This document shows positions 44,128 through 55,022 of a DNA stretch of 64,000 bases, piece by piece. The translations under genes and the position numbers were made by a program. Under the pieces are notes generated by a model. The model had not been told where the DNA came from. It saw nothing but the letters and a program-made list of their open reading frames with translations, and did no database searches. The stretch is taken from contig CM034543.1 in the NCBI GenBank assembly GCA_020002185.1, positions 6,992,000 to 7,055,999 of the forward strand, written 5' to 3'. Origin of the DNA: Paraescarpia echinospica (Eukaryota; Annelida; Polychaeta; Sabellida; Siboglinidae). The stretch's first letter is position 1. Each line of letters opens with the position of its first letter.

Positions 44128-44390
44128 AGGTAAGTTCTTATATAGTGCAGTGTCCTATCCTCAGGACTGCTCAAAGTGCTTTACACTTTACTCCATGGCA
44201 GACCAGTTCAATCGAACACCATCTCGGCTTCTCTGGGAAGCTTTCAGTCACGCTTCAGTTAATACGTGAAGACTATTCGTACACAAATATCCACCACTGT
44301 ATATAACCAAGTACTCATTCATACAGCCAAGTGAACTGGAGCAACGTAGAGTGAACAAACTTGTCCAAGGTTCTGAACCTGTGGAATCTA
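44128..44390 (+). mobile_element. SINE-A copy upstream of KIF4
   Basis: aaaggtaagttcttatatag, tgcagtgtcctatcctcag, ctccatggcagaccag, ccaccactgtatataacca, gtactcattcatacagcc, then aacttgtccaaggttc. It sits about 40 bp from the KIF4 start codon, divergent to it, inside the presumed 5' leader or promoter region. Confidence 0.82.
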
Positions 44391-45845
44391 CACCTCTTGA
44401 TTTGCACACTGGCTATTCTTTTGCATACTGTATTGTTGCTTTGCATTAACAGTTAACCATATATTTCCCTCAGGTAATTTTTTTTTAGGATTCCATAGAA
44501 TATCTACAGGAAATATGCCATTGGATTTTTGCGCAATTCTGTAGAATATCAGGACTATAGATTTTCTATAGTTAGTGCAATTTCTAAAGTATTCTATAGA
44601 GTATTCTGCAGAATTGGACAAAAATCCCATGTCATATTTCCTATAGCATATTTTCTCCAGAATTCTATACATTGTTTTGCCAAGGGTTTGTAGTATGTAG
44701 AAGGCATGTACTCGCATTTCAATGAAAACATGTTATTATATTAGGTTTGGGCTTAGCTGACAACCAGGAGCATAGGTCAATGAGCGTTTGATTTGTATCC
44801 ATGCAGGAGCAGTCTTGGCTTGGTTAGGGAATAGGTTCGACACAGATCTTTGTGGCAATTTTATATGTAGCTGTTTAGGTTGCCTAATTTAACTTGGCTA
44901 TAATAAAGCACTCACCATTTTAGTGTATTCTGTGGTATAATACATAATATATCCAAGTTGCCTCAAAGCCAAAGAATGAGAAGAGATGTGATCCAAACAA
45001 GTACAGTGATTAAGTTTATTATTTTAAAATAAATATTAACAATACATGACATTTTGATCCTAGGTCCGGCATATAGACCTACTTGTGAAGACTCAAGTAT
45101 CATTATTAATTCCAAGCCTACTATCATTATTGAATTTGAAGTTCTTCTCTGATCGGTCGAGTCAGAGTTCAGTCAAAACGACAGAAGGATTACAATCAAC
45201 TCGCGGCGTAACCTATAAGCCCTAAGTAGGGAGGTCGGAAGAAATCATGCAAACGCGTTTGCATTGGGACGCAATGCTAAATCGCCTATGTTTAAAAAAT
45301 TGTAAGTCCTTTGATTTATAAAGACTGATCATATATTTTATACGAAGTGGCTAGCGCTCCGGATCCGTAAGCGTAATTTCTCAGCTATTGGTCCGGCACT
45401 TTTCTGCAATGTATGCGCAGTAAGTGATAATGGTAACGGCAATGTCTTGTAAGGTTGCTGTCGGGGACGCATTTAGTAGTCATTGTGATTTAGAACTTTT
45501 GGCCTATAATATACGTTTATTTTACGAATGTTATACCGTTATAATATACGATGATGTTGCTTTACTACTTGTTACCTATTGGTTTTGTAGTCGTTGCGAG
45601 GCCTCGTGAGATGTGTCTTAACTTGGAGTGATTTTGTTCAAATTTCGGATTCTAGCTTTTCTTACCAAAGACTTTCACCAAACTGATTTATTCAAAAATC
45701 TAAGAGATGAGGGGAACACATTTCAGGAACTTTTGTTGTGTTCACATGGAATCACCCATATAGCGAATTATCTTACGGTGTCCTCTTAGACTTAGTAGTA
45801 GCAGAGCCACTGTTACTGTTAATTATATTATATTTATAGTCATCG
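44391..45845. other. Spacer upstream of KIF4
   Basis: Should hold the KIF4 promoter and any 5' UTR exon, but no element can be named. Small dispersed motifs (attctatagaatat-like) at 44480-44660 form imperfect inverted repeats. No convincing ORF. Confidence 0.45.
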
Positions 45846-46175
45846 CCCGAGCTATAGCCAAACCATACAGCGTCCGGCAGGCAGTGCCTGAACTGTACTA
45901 GCGTCCTGTACTGTATAGTAGATACGTCCGGCAGTCAGTCAGTCAGTGCCGGACCTATAGTAGATTCGCACGGCGTCCGGCAGTCAATTAGTGCCTGAGC
46001 TATTGCAGGTTCGTACGGCGTCCGACAATCAGTGCCGGAGCTGTAGTCGATTTATACGTTTTCCAGCAGTCTGCCGGAGCTACAATCACTGTCCGGTAGT
46101 CGGCACTGTTGCTATTGTTTACCGGTAGTTTCGCATTGCGCATGCGCAAATGAAGTGCCGGAGCTATAGGTACTT
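45846..46175. repeat. ~55-bp imperfect minisatellite with palindromic cores
   Basis: Six or seven decayed copies containing gtccggcagtcagtgccgga then gctatag, agattcgtacgg. The tccggca-gtcagt-tgccgga core is self-complementary. Confidence 0.75.
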
Positions 46176-46889
46176 TACAGTATGTCCGGGTCCGGACCAA
46201 TAGCAACGGCCTATTTTATATCAAAAGAAACATAAATATGTCTTCTTTGTGATAAAAATACCTGCTTTTGCGAATTCGTAATGCTTCGTTCAGATACTCG
46301 TGATGAAACAACGACACCCACTGAAATTTTGTTTCGTTGCGTACGCAGCCATATTTAATCTCGTGGAAGGGCGGTGTTTTTCATAAAATCACGTACTCGC
46401 GTTATTACCCGCCATGCTATGTTTGGCGATATGGTTGAAATCGCAAAATGATGCTCTTTCTTTTGGCGTGTTTCTTATACGAATTGAAATAAAATTAAGA
46501 AAAATATGATCTGTTGAACATTGGTCATATTTAGAGAGGATCTAAGGTATGAACAGCTTGCGGAAACTCTGGCAAACTACACCTGTGCTATTTAGTAATG
46601 TATAAACGTAATATTAATGCAAATTTGGCAGAGATACACCTTTCCCCATTTTTGCCCCAAGCTCGAACGTAACGGTACCCCATGTCCGGCAACGAATTTA
46701 TTCTATTATCGCTCACATACCCGGCGTACACATTATTACAATCGTCATATCGTGTATTCTGAATTTGTGTTTTAGCCATGCATTTGTTATTCGTGTTTAC
46801 ATATGCACAGACATGCTATCAGGTATTACATGGTGGACGTTATATTAATATTTTAAGTTTATTTTCATGTTATATGAAATGTTATTTTC

Positions 46890-48776
46890 ATGTTATATGA
46901 AAAAGATATAAATCAAATAAAACAGAATCCCAAGAAGTTCTGGCAATATGCGCAGGCAAAAATGAACACAAGAATGGGAATACCGAACTTAATAAAAAGC
47001 AAAGACAAGGATGATCTGACAAAGACAGATTTGGAAAAAGCACAGGTATTGGCAAATCATTTCTCTTCCGTATTTACGAGAGAACCAGAAGGAGACATTC
47101 TGGAGGAGCCAATAAGATGTCATAACAAAGTTGAATCTGGCACTATCACTCCATCGATAGTGGCTTTAAAGCTAAAGAAACTAAAAATATTCAAATCACC
47201 AGGACCTGACGGCCTCCATCCTCGTGTACTAAACGAATTGGCAGAGAGTATTAGCACTCCACTATCCAAAATTTTTAACACGTCACTGAAAACAGGCATA
47301 CTACCCAAAGACTGGAAAATAGCAAACATATCTGCAATTCACAAGAAAGGAAACAAAAATCTAGCACATAACTACCGGCCAATCAGCCTAACGAGCATAG
47401 TAGGGAAAATAATGGAAGGCATAGTTAGAGATACCATCACTAAACATTTGAAAGATAATGACCTGTTGAGCGACAAACAATTTGGATTCATCAAAGGGCG
47501 GTCTACAGTTCTCCAATTACTTAAAGTACTCGATTCATGGACTGAGACACTAGATAACGGTGGATGTATTGATGTAGTATATTGTGATTTTATGAAAGCA
47601 TTTGACAAAGTCCCACATCTACGACTTATAGAGAAACTCCAGAGCTATGGAATTCAAGGAAATATTCTAAGCTGGGTTGCAGCTCTATTGGCCCACAGAA
47701 CACAACGTGTAAGGGTCAATAATTCTTTTTCAAATTGGCATGATGTCATCAGCGGCATACCACAAGGATCGGTGATTGGTCCCTTACTTTTTGTTATATT
47801 TATTAATGATTTACCGGATGTTATAAAGAGCTCCGAAATATTCCTGTTTGCGGATGATATGAAACTCTTCCATCCAATTTACACCACTGAAGATTGCACA
47901 AAGCTTCAACAAGATCTTACCCATGCAGAACATTGGACATACGAATCTCTTTTAAAGTTCCACCCAGACAAATGCAGCCATATGAGAGTAGGATCATCAA
48001 CAATAAGAAACGACAGCTACACACTGGGACCTAATCATATAACGCTGGCAAGTACGGATAAGGTGAAGGATATTGGCGTCACTTTTGACTCATCACTAAA
48101 CTTTGAGGCACATATGTCGGAAAAAATTAATAAAGCCAATTCAATGATGGGGATAATTCGTCGCACTTTTGATTACATGGATGAACAATGTTTTTCTACT
48201 GTTTTTAAATCTCTCGTCCGCCCACATATTGAATATGCAAATCAAGTATGGGCTCCATTCTTAATGAAACACATTACAGCTCTTGAAAATGTTCAGCGTA
48301 GAGCAACCAAATTAATTCCAGGCTTTAAAGATCTTGAATACAATGAACGTCTGCAAAGACTAAAATTACCAACTCTGTCATATCGTCGCCTCAGAGGAGA
48401 CATGATTGAAATGTATAGGATTTTAACAGACAAATATGATACAGCTGTGACATCGAACTTTATAACTTTGAGGGATACTGAATCATGTACGCGAGGACAT
48501 CACCTAAAAATATTCAAAGGACGTTGTCGGTTAAACATTAAAAAAAATTCATTTATACACCGATGCACGGACGTATGGAACAGCCTCCCACAGTCTGTGG
48601 TAGAGGCTCCATCAGTTCAGTCCTTCGAGGGAAAATTAGACAAATTATGGAAAAACCACCCAATTAAGCTCGATTACACAGCCCCACCCCTATTATGGAA
48701 CAACTCGTCAGACGCATGCGCACCATATAGTTTGACGACAAACATCAGAGCTGGCGTAAGAGGCATCACAGCCTAA
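46890..48776 (+). CDS. Intact reverse transcriptase ORF of a 5'-truncated CR1/Jockey-like LINE
   Basis: 628 codons without interruption. Order: linker helix (FWQYAQAKMNTRMGIPNLIK), palm and finger motifs ([79 protein letters not shown]), the catalytic FADDMKLF near residue 317, thumb, and the tail VQRRATKLIPGFKDLEYNER with VWNSLP. The endonuclease and ORF1 are absent, so the copy was truncated on insertion. The first methionine may be internal to the original ORF2. Right of the stop, cctgtaagaacctgtaagaa is a short tail repeat. At the 5' junction a 22-bp segment (ttattttcatgttatatgaa) is duplicated at 46858-46902. It is a different LINE family from the copies at 8.7 and 50.1 kb. Confidence 0.93.
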   Translation: MLYEKDINQIKQNPKKFWQYAQAKMNTRMGIPNLIKSKDKDDLTKTDLEKAQVLANHFSSVFTREPEGDILEEPIRCHNKVESGTITPSIVALKLKKLKIFKSPGPDGLHPRVLNELAESISTPLSKIFNTSLKTGILPKDWKIANISAIHKKGNKNLAHNYRPISLTSIVGKIMEGIVRDTITKHLKDNDLLSDKQFGFIKGRSTVLQLLKVLDSWTETLDNGGCIDVVYCDFMKAFDKVPHLRLIEKLQSYGIQGNILSWVAALLAHRTQRVRVNNSFSNWHDVISGIPQGSVIGPLLFVIFINDLPDVIKSSEIFLFADDMKLFHPIYTTEDCTKLQQDLTHAEHWTYESLLKFHPDKCSHMRVGSSTIRNDSYTLGPNHITLASTDKVKDIGVTFDSSLNFEAHMSEKINKANSMMGIIRRTFDYMDEQCFSTVFKSLVRPHIEYANQVWAPFLMKHITALENVQRRATKLIPGFKDLEYNERLQRLKLPTLSYRRLRGDMIEMYRILTDKYDTAVTSNFITLRDTESCTRGHHLKIFKGRCRLNIKKNSFIHRCTDVWNSLPQSVVEAPSVQSFEGKLDKLWKNHPIKLDYTAPPLLWNNSSDACAPYSLTTNIRAGVRGITA

Positions 48777-50136
48777 AAGCCAGAAGAGGACCTGTAAGAA
48801 CCTGTAAGAATGTTATAATCATGCAAAATAAATATCAAATGACAACCCCTCCATAAATTAGACATCTAATGTACTTCTAATTACACTGCTTTGATCTTGC
48901 TGTAACTAACTGCATGTATAAACATTGGCTTGGTGGTGGTTTTTTGGGTGGTTTTTTACTGTATCTTCCTAGAAGTATTTAATTTGTAGATGAATATATA
49001 ACATGATTTCACATTTCCTGGTGTTGGTACAGTGCAACATTTTGCTTCAGCGGTGATTGATATGCATGCTTTTTCAACATTTTATTTTCGAACGTTGCAA
49101 GCAATGAAATGCGGTGCTTTCTAAAAAAGTGCGTCAAACAGGTTGTTGAAATCTGTTCTAAACGGACTTAGAAACGCCAGTTTCTCGCTGGATGTAAAAC
49201 ACTTGGACTCATCAGCAAGCTGGTCACCTGCCAGGCACCTGGGCCATTGTTCTGATGCATAACATCATCCAAACAAACATATAAGTAACCATATTTATAC
49301 TATTAACAGATTGACTGGCTTAAGTAATAGGTGACCAAGATATATTACAATTGACAAGAATAATGGCAAACGTCGTCGTCGACGAATGCCCTGTTTTTGT
49401 TTGATATATGTATAACACTTAAGGTTTGGATGAATTGTATGTATCTTCAATGCATTATACATTATATACGTTGTCAAAACACATGATCATCAGCATCACG
49501 ACGCGTTACCTGTAACAACTTGACACGGAACTGATTTCGCACGGAACTCTACTGTGTGAAATGTTTTGAATTTGGCGCAAATTGATAACGACACCAATCA
49601 TTGGTTGACATCAAACACGTGGGTTTTATATTATTGTATTTGTGTCGCCCTCTGTCAGATAGTTTCAAAAGTTATATTATATTACAAAACTGTCCAGTAG
49701 ATGGCGATAAATACCCCGATTTTAACTGCGTTGCAACATTACGGGATTTATGATGCCTGCGCGCACATTATCATGCGCACACGCACGCTCTCTCACTCTC
49801 ACTCACTCACTCACTCACTCATGCACTTACGCACGCACACGCACACACACGCACACACACACACACACACGCACACACATACCAGGCCCGTAGCCAGGGG
49901 GGTTCATGGCCTGGGGTTCACGCGAACCCTTTTTTTGTGAACCCTCTTTCTCCAAAATGTGAACCCCCCCTCAAAATTGCATCTTTAAGATGTGAACCAC
50001 TAATTGTATTCCATGTTTCTCAAAAGCGTTAGGAGCTGGGGGGGCCTAAAAGCTGTACACAAGAAGCCAGTTTTTATACCAAACGCAAAATTATGAGTCC
50101 TAATTGTATTCACTCAGAGGTTACATATTTAACAAG
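48777..50136. other. Spacer between two LINE copies
   Basis: Includes the 3' UTR of the preceding LINE and a ctcact/ca microsatellite (49785-49880), followed by a G-rich segment with gtgaaccc repeats (49900-50000). No gene is recognised. Confidence 0.5.
49785..49880. repeat. Compound microsatellite (CTCA)n-(CA)n
   Basis: tctcactctcactcactcac, then acacgcacacac runs. Confidence 0.95.
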
Positions 50137-52289
50137 ATTTAACAAGATTGCCATCCAGAGAATTAACTCTAGATGGCAGGTGGACAAGGAAGCCCTTTGG
50201 CTTATCGAGAGTCCAACCCTTTTATCTACATATATCCAGCCCTTCTGAGGTATGTGTCGATTTTATTTTTAAACATATTCACACTACTAGCACCCACACA
50301 ATCATCAGATAATCTGTTCCATTCATTCACAGTCCTTTGTGAAAATGAGAACTTTCTCACGTCTAATCTACACTGCTCCTTTACTAATGTAACTTCATGT
50401 CCTCTAGTCTTTCTATCTTTCTTAACTGAAAAAAACATATTTCTATCAATATTTTCATAACCATTCAATATTTTAAACACTTCTATCTGATCTCCTCTCA
50501 ATCTCCTGGTCTCTAGTGTTGTTAAACCACATTCTTTTAGGCGTTTTTCATAACTAAGATCCCTCAGTTTTGGTATCATTTTAGTCGCTCTCCTCTGTAC
50601 TCTTTCTAGCATATCTATGTCCTTCTTGCGGTATGGCCTCCACGCTTGTATACAATATTCTAAATGAGGCCTAACTATTGTTTTGTACAGCGGTATTATT
50701 AGTTCTTTTTCTTTATATGCTATATTTCGCCTAATCAATCCAAGGATTTGATTTCCTTTGAAGCTGCAATTCCACACTGCTCTGAAACCTTCATGTCAGC
50801 ACTAATTGTCAGCCCTAAGTCTTTTTCTTTTACAGTAGTACTTAGTACAGTTCCCCCCATTGTATATTCTACATATTCGTTCCCATGTCCTGTGTGAAGG
50901 CATTTACATTTCCCAAAATTGAACAACATTTGCCACTTTTCAGACCATTTGATCAACCTGTCAAGATCATCTTGTAAATGCTGTCTATCCCCATCACTTT
51001 TAATCCTTCTAAACACTTTTGTATCATCTGCAAATTTCAACACCTTGCTAGCTATATCATCGTCCAAATCGTTTATATATATTAAGAATAATATAGGTCC
51101 CAGTACTGATCCCTGTGGAACCCCACTCAAAACTGATTTCCAGTTTGAAGCCTCCCCATCAACAACTACCCGTTGTCTTCTGTCAATCAGCCATTTTTCT
51201 ATCCAGTTAATTATACCATTTCCTATGCCATGGGCTTTTAGTTTAAGCAGTAATCTCTGATGTGGCACTTTGTCGAAAGCTTTTTGAAAATCTAAGTAGA
51301 TGATATCTACTGGTGATCCATCATCTACCCACTTAGTGATATCTTCCAAAAAACATAACATATTTGTTAAGCATGACCTCGCTTTTAGAAACCCATGTTG
51401 AGATGGGTTTATCAAGTTATGTTTAACAAGAAAATCCACCATGTGATCTTTAATTAGTCTTTCTAATAATTTACAAATCACTGATGTTAAACTCACTGGT
51501 CTATAGTTCTCTGACTTGTTTCTCGAACCTTTTTTAAATAACGGTATAATGTTTGCTTCTTTCCATTCTAAAGGAACCACTCCCTCTTCTAATGACAAGT
51601 TGAAAACTGTTGCAAGCGGTATGCTAATTTGTTCTACAATTTCCACTAGTAGTTTGGGTGGAATACCATCCACTCCAGGTGATTTATTTTCCTTCATAGC
51701 CCTAATTTTCTTAGCTACCATTTCTGGGGTTACAATTAACTGTCTTAAATAGTCTGATTCTGCCCCTTGAACTTAGCCTCTGGTACTGGCAGTGAACTAG
51801 TGTCTTCTCTGGTAAACACTGAACTAAAATACTCATTTAGGTCTTCTGCCATTAAGAATCCTTCTGATATTATATTTCCAGCACTATCTTCTAGAGGACC
51901 GACCTTATCCTGAACTTTCTGTTTGCTTCGAACATACGCATAAAAACTCTTGCTGTCATGTTTTATATTACAAGCTAATTTATGTTCATAGCTTCTCTTT
52001 GAATTTCTAATTTCAGCTGTAGCTTGGTTTAGTGCTTCTTTATAAATGTTGTAGTCTTCGTCATTGCCAGTACGTCTATATGACTTCCACATCATTTGTT
52101 TATACTTAATTTTTCTAATGGCTTCTTTCGATAAGTATTTCTTTCTGGTCCGTTTCCCTTGTTTTTTGAAGGGAACAAATTTATCTACGATGCACTCTAT
52201 TTCATTCTTTAAGATATTCCAGCATTCTGTTGCTGTCTTATTCTTCAGTGTATTATTCCAGTCTATCTTTGCTAAATATTTCCTCATTT
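50137..52289 (-). mobile_element. CR1-like LINE, copy 2, 5'-truncated
   Basis: Same family as the 8.69-kb copy (more than 95% identical by eye over shared parts). The minus strand runs from about 52289, in the linker after the endonuclease, to a 3' end at 50137 with two aacaagatt units. The 5' end abuts the 86-bp satellite directly. Confidence 0.93.
50226..52287 (-). pseudogene. LINE copy 2 linker and reverse transcriptase, frameshifted
   Basis: Three frames in order: linker 52287-51745 (MRKYLAKIDWNNTLKNKTAT, YEHKLACNIKHDSKSFYAYV), polymerase 51721-50735 ([82 protein letters not shown]), and tail 50777-50226 ([30 protein letters not shown]). Breaks lie near 51745 and 50760. The catalytic FADD is intact, but the frameshifts would prevent a full product. 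Confidence 0.92.
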
Positions 52290-53709
52290 ATGAATACAAT
52301 TGCACACACGGCAAAGGATTTCGAGTAAATAATTCAGTCATATTAACAACAAACTACTACTGCATGTTGGCCTTTATGAATACAATTGCACACACGGCGA
52401 AGGGTTTCAAGTAAATAGTTCAGTTATATTAACAACAAACTACTACTGCGTGTTGGCCTTTATGAATACAATTGCACACACGGCAAAGGATTTCGAGTAA
52501 ATAATTCAGTCATATTAACAACAAACTACTACTGCGTGTTGGCCTTTATGAATACAATTGCACACACGGCGAAGGGTTTCAAGTAAATAGTTCAGTTATA
52601 TTAACAACAAACTACTACTGCGTGTTGGCCTTTATGAATACAATTGCACACACGGCAAAGGATTTCGAGTAAATAATTCAGTCATATTAACAACAAACTA
52701 CTACTGCGTGTTGGCCTTTATGAATACAATTGCACACACGGCGAAGGGTTTCAAGTAAATAGTTCAGTTATATTAACAACAAACTACTACTGCGTGTTGG
52801 CCTTTATGAATACAATTGCACACACGGCAAAGGATTTCGAGTAAATAATTCAGTCATATTAACAACAAACTACTACTGCGTGTTGGCCTTTATGAATACA
52901 ATTGCACACACGGCGAAGGGTTTCAAGTAAATAGTTCAGTTATATTAACAACAAACTACTACTGCGTGTTGGCCTTTATGAATACAATTGCACACACGGC
53001 AAAGGATTTCGAGTAAATAATTCAGTCATATTAACAACAAACTACTACTGCGTGTTGGCCTTTATGAATACAATTGCACACACGGCGAAGGGTTTCAAGT
53101 AAATAGTTCAGTTATATTAACAACAAACTACTACTGCGTGTTGGCCTTTATGGATACAATTGCACACACGGCGAAGGGTTTCAAGTAAATAGTTCAGTCA
53201 TATTAACAACAAACTACTACTGCGTGTTGGCTTTTATGAATACATTTGCATACACGGCGAAGGGTTTCAAGTAAATAGTTCAGTCATATTAATAACAAAC
53301 TACTACTGCGTGTTGGCTTTTATGAATACAATTGCACACACGGCGAAGGGTTTCAAGTAAATAGTTCAGTTATATTAACAACAAACTACTACTGCGTGTT
53401 GGCCTTTATGGATACAATTGCACACACGGCGAAGGGTTTCGAGTAAATAATTCAGTCATATTAACAACAAACTACTACTGCGTGTTGGCCTTTATGAATA
53501 CAATTGCACACACGGCAAAGGGTTTCAAGTAAATAGTTCAGTCATATTAACAACAAACTACTACTGCGTATTGGCCTTTATGAATACAATTGCACACACG
53601 GCAAAGGGTTTCGAGTAAATTGTTCAGTCATATTAACAACAAACTACTACTGCGTATTGGCCTTTATGAATACAATTGCACACACGGCGAAGGGTTTCGT
53701 AATTTAAAT
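52290..53709. repeat. 86-bp satellite with an A/B alternating pattern
   Basis: About 16.5 units of 86 bp beginning atgaatacaattgcacacac. Type A has ggcaaaggatttcgagtaaa then taattcagtcat. Type B has ggcgaagggtttcaagtaaa then tagttcagttat. For the first ten units A and B alternate strictly, giving a 172-bp higher-order repeat. Later units are mixed or recombinant. Confidence 0.97.
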
Positions 53710-54584
53710 ATGAATGGCCCCTACTGTCGAGTTGCATGCATTTTCCGGAAAACGTCGGATACACCTGCAGCGAGATACACCTGCAGCAAAGTAATTTTCA
53801 GGAAACTTGTACCCCTTTCATCTGTACGGAGTACAGACAGACCATCTCGGTTTCGTTTACCTGGCAATCAGTTGCTGCACGAACTCTGGAATCGACACTT
53901 GGCATAACACTTAGTTGAGAAACATATTGCTGCGATAAATGAGTTTACTGATCTTCCTCGAAGACATAAGGTAGGACGCTACATACAGAATACGAGGTAT
54001 TCGGTGCTGTTAATCGAAACTTTTATGTATAAATATATATTAATAAGTAAAATTAATGTTTTCAGTGGCATATTTGAGCGACGGCTGTTTATGTTTAAAT
54101 ATGTCACGCCCAGGAAAATAAAACAATTCGCGTAAGATCTAAATTTATATTAAAACGATATAGTCTGCATGTTCCTCGTTTTGTTTACTAATGAACATAA
54201 GTGCTTAATATTCTTAAGACTACAATAACGATGTTGAAGATATATAGCTTATTATATAGCTTTACTACCTGCCAAATTGTCTTTAGTATATATTATAACT
54301 TATAAGCCCGTAACATTACTCTCATTTTGTAACTTTTTCTCGCAAAATGTTCAGATGATAACCAAACCATCCACTTTCAAACAATCTGGACTGGTTTATT
54401 GCCTAGGTGGCCTGGTTTCCGGTGTTCAACATGTTAACATTTTCCACATTCAACACAACCAGTTCAGCAGACACGTTTCTACTTCCTGTTACAAATTACT
54501 ACCTGATGTATTGCTTCAAGCCTCCAACAGCACACACACCCCCTCATAAAAAGGCTCAGATATAGTCTCGGAAACGAACGATTT
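53710..54584. other. Spacer, with a decayed dispersed repeat
   Basis: 54270-54510 resembles 21541-21760 (ctgccaaattgt, tccacattcaacacaacca, gttacaaattactacc). Small ORFs are not recognised. Confidence 0.5.
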
Positions 54585-54889
54585 AGATTGGACAAAAATG
54601 TTAACAAAGCTTTCTCACCGGAAATGGGTTCATTGGTGGTATGTCTTACCACCAAAAAAACCCACCCGAATCCACCTATGACAAAACCTCTTTTTCGGCT
54701 CAAATCTAAGATGGCCGACATTATACAGGATCTAATATTAAAATGGACCTAATTTTGGAACTAAGCAACATAAAAACACATTTCAGGTGTCATTTCCAAC
54801 TAACTCTGGGATCTCCATTCGTTTGGTGACACTTTGGAGGTCGTTAGAGGTCAAGGCCATGCGATAAGGTCATGGTCAAGGCAAAATTT
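54585..54889 (+). repeat. Left terminal inverted repeat
   Basis: Pairs with 57936-58235 in reverse complement: ttggacaaaaatgttaacaa, cccacccgaatccacc, gacaaaacctctttttcggc, gatggccgacattatacagg, ttcgtttggtgac, gcgataaggtca. Differences are mostly single bases. Confidence 0.92.
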
Positions 54890-55022
54890 CATAAAATAAT
54901 CTGGAAAATAAGCTGGATTCGGACCAAAGTGGCATGACGAAATGAAGTTACAAACACATATTTTGGTGTCATTGCAACCAAATTTACTATGCCTAATCAT
55001 TTAAACCACATTTTACAGGTGA

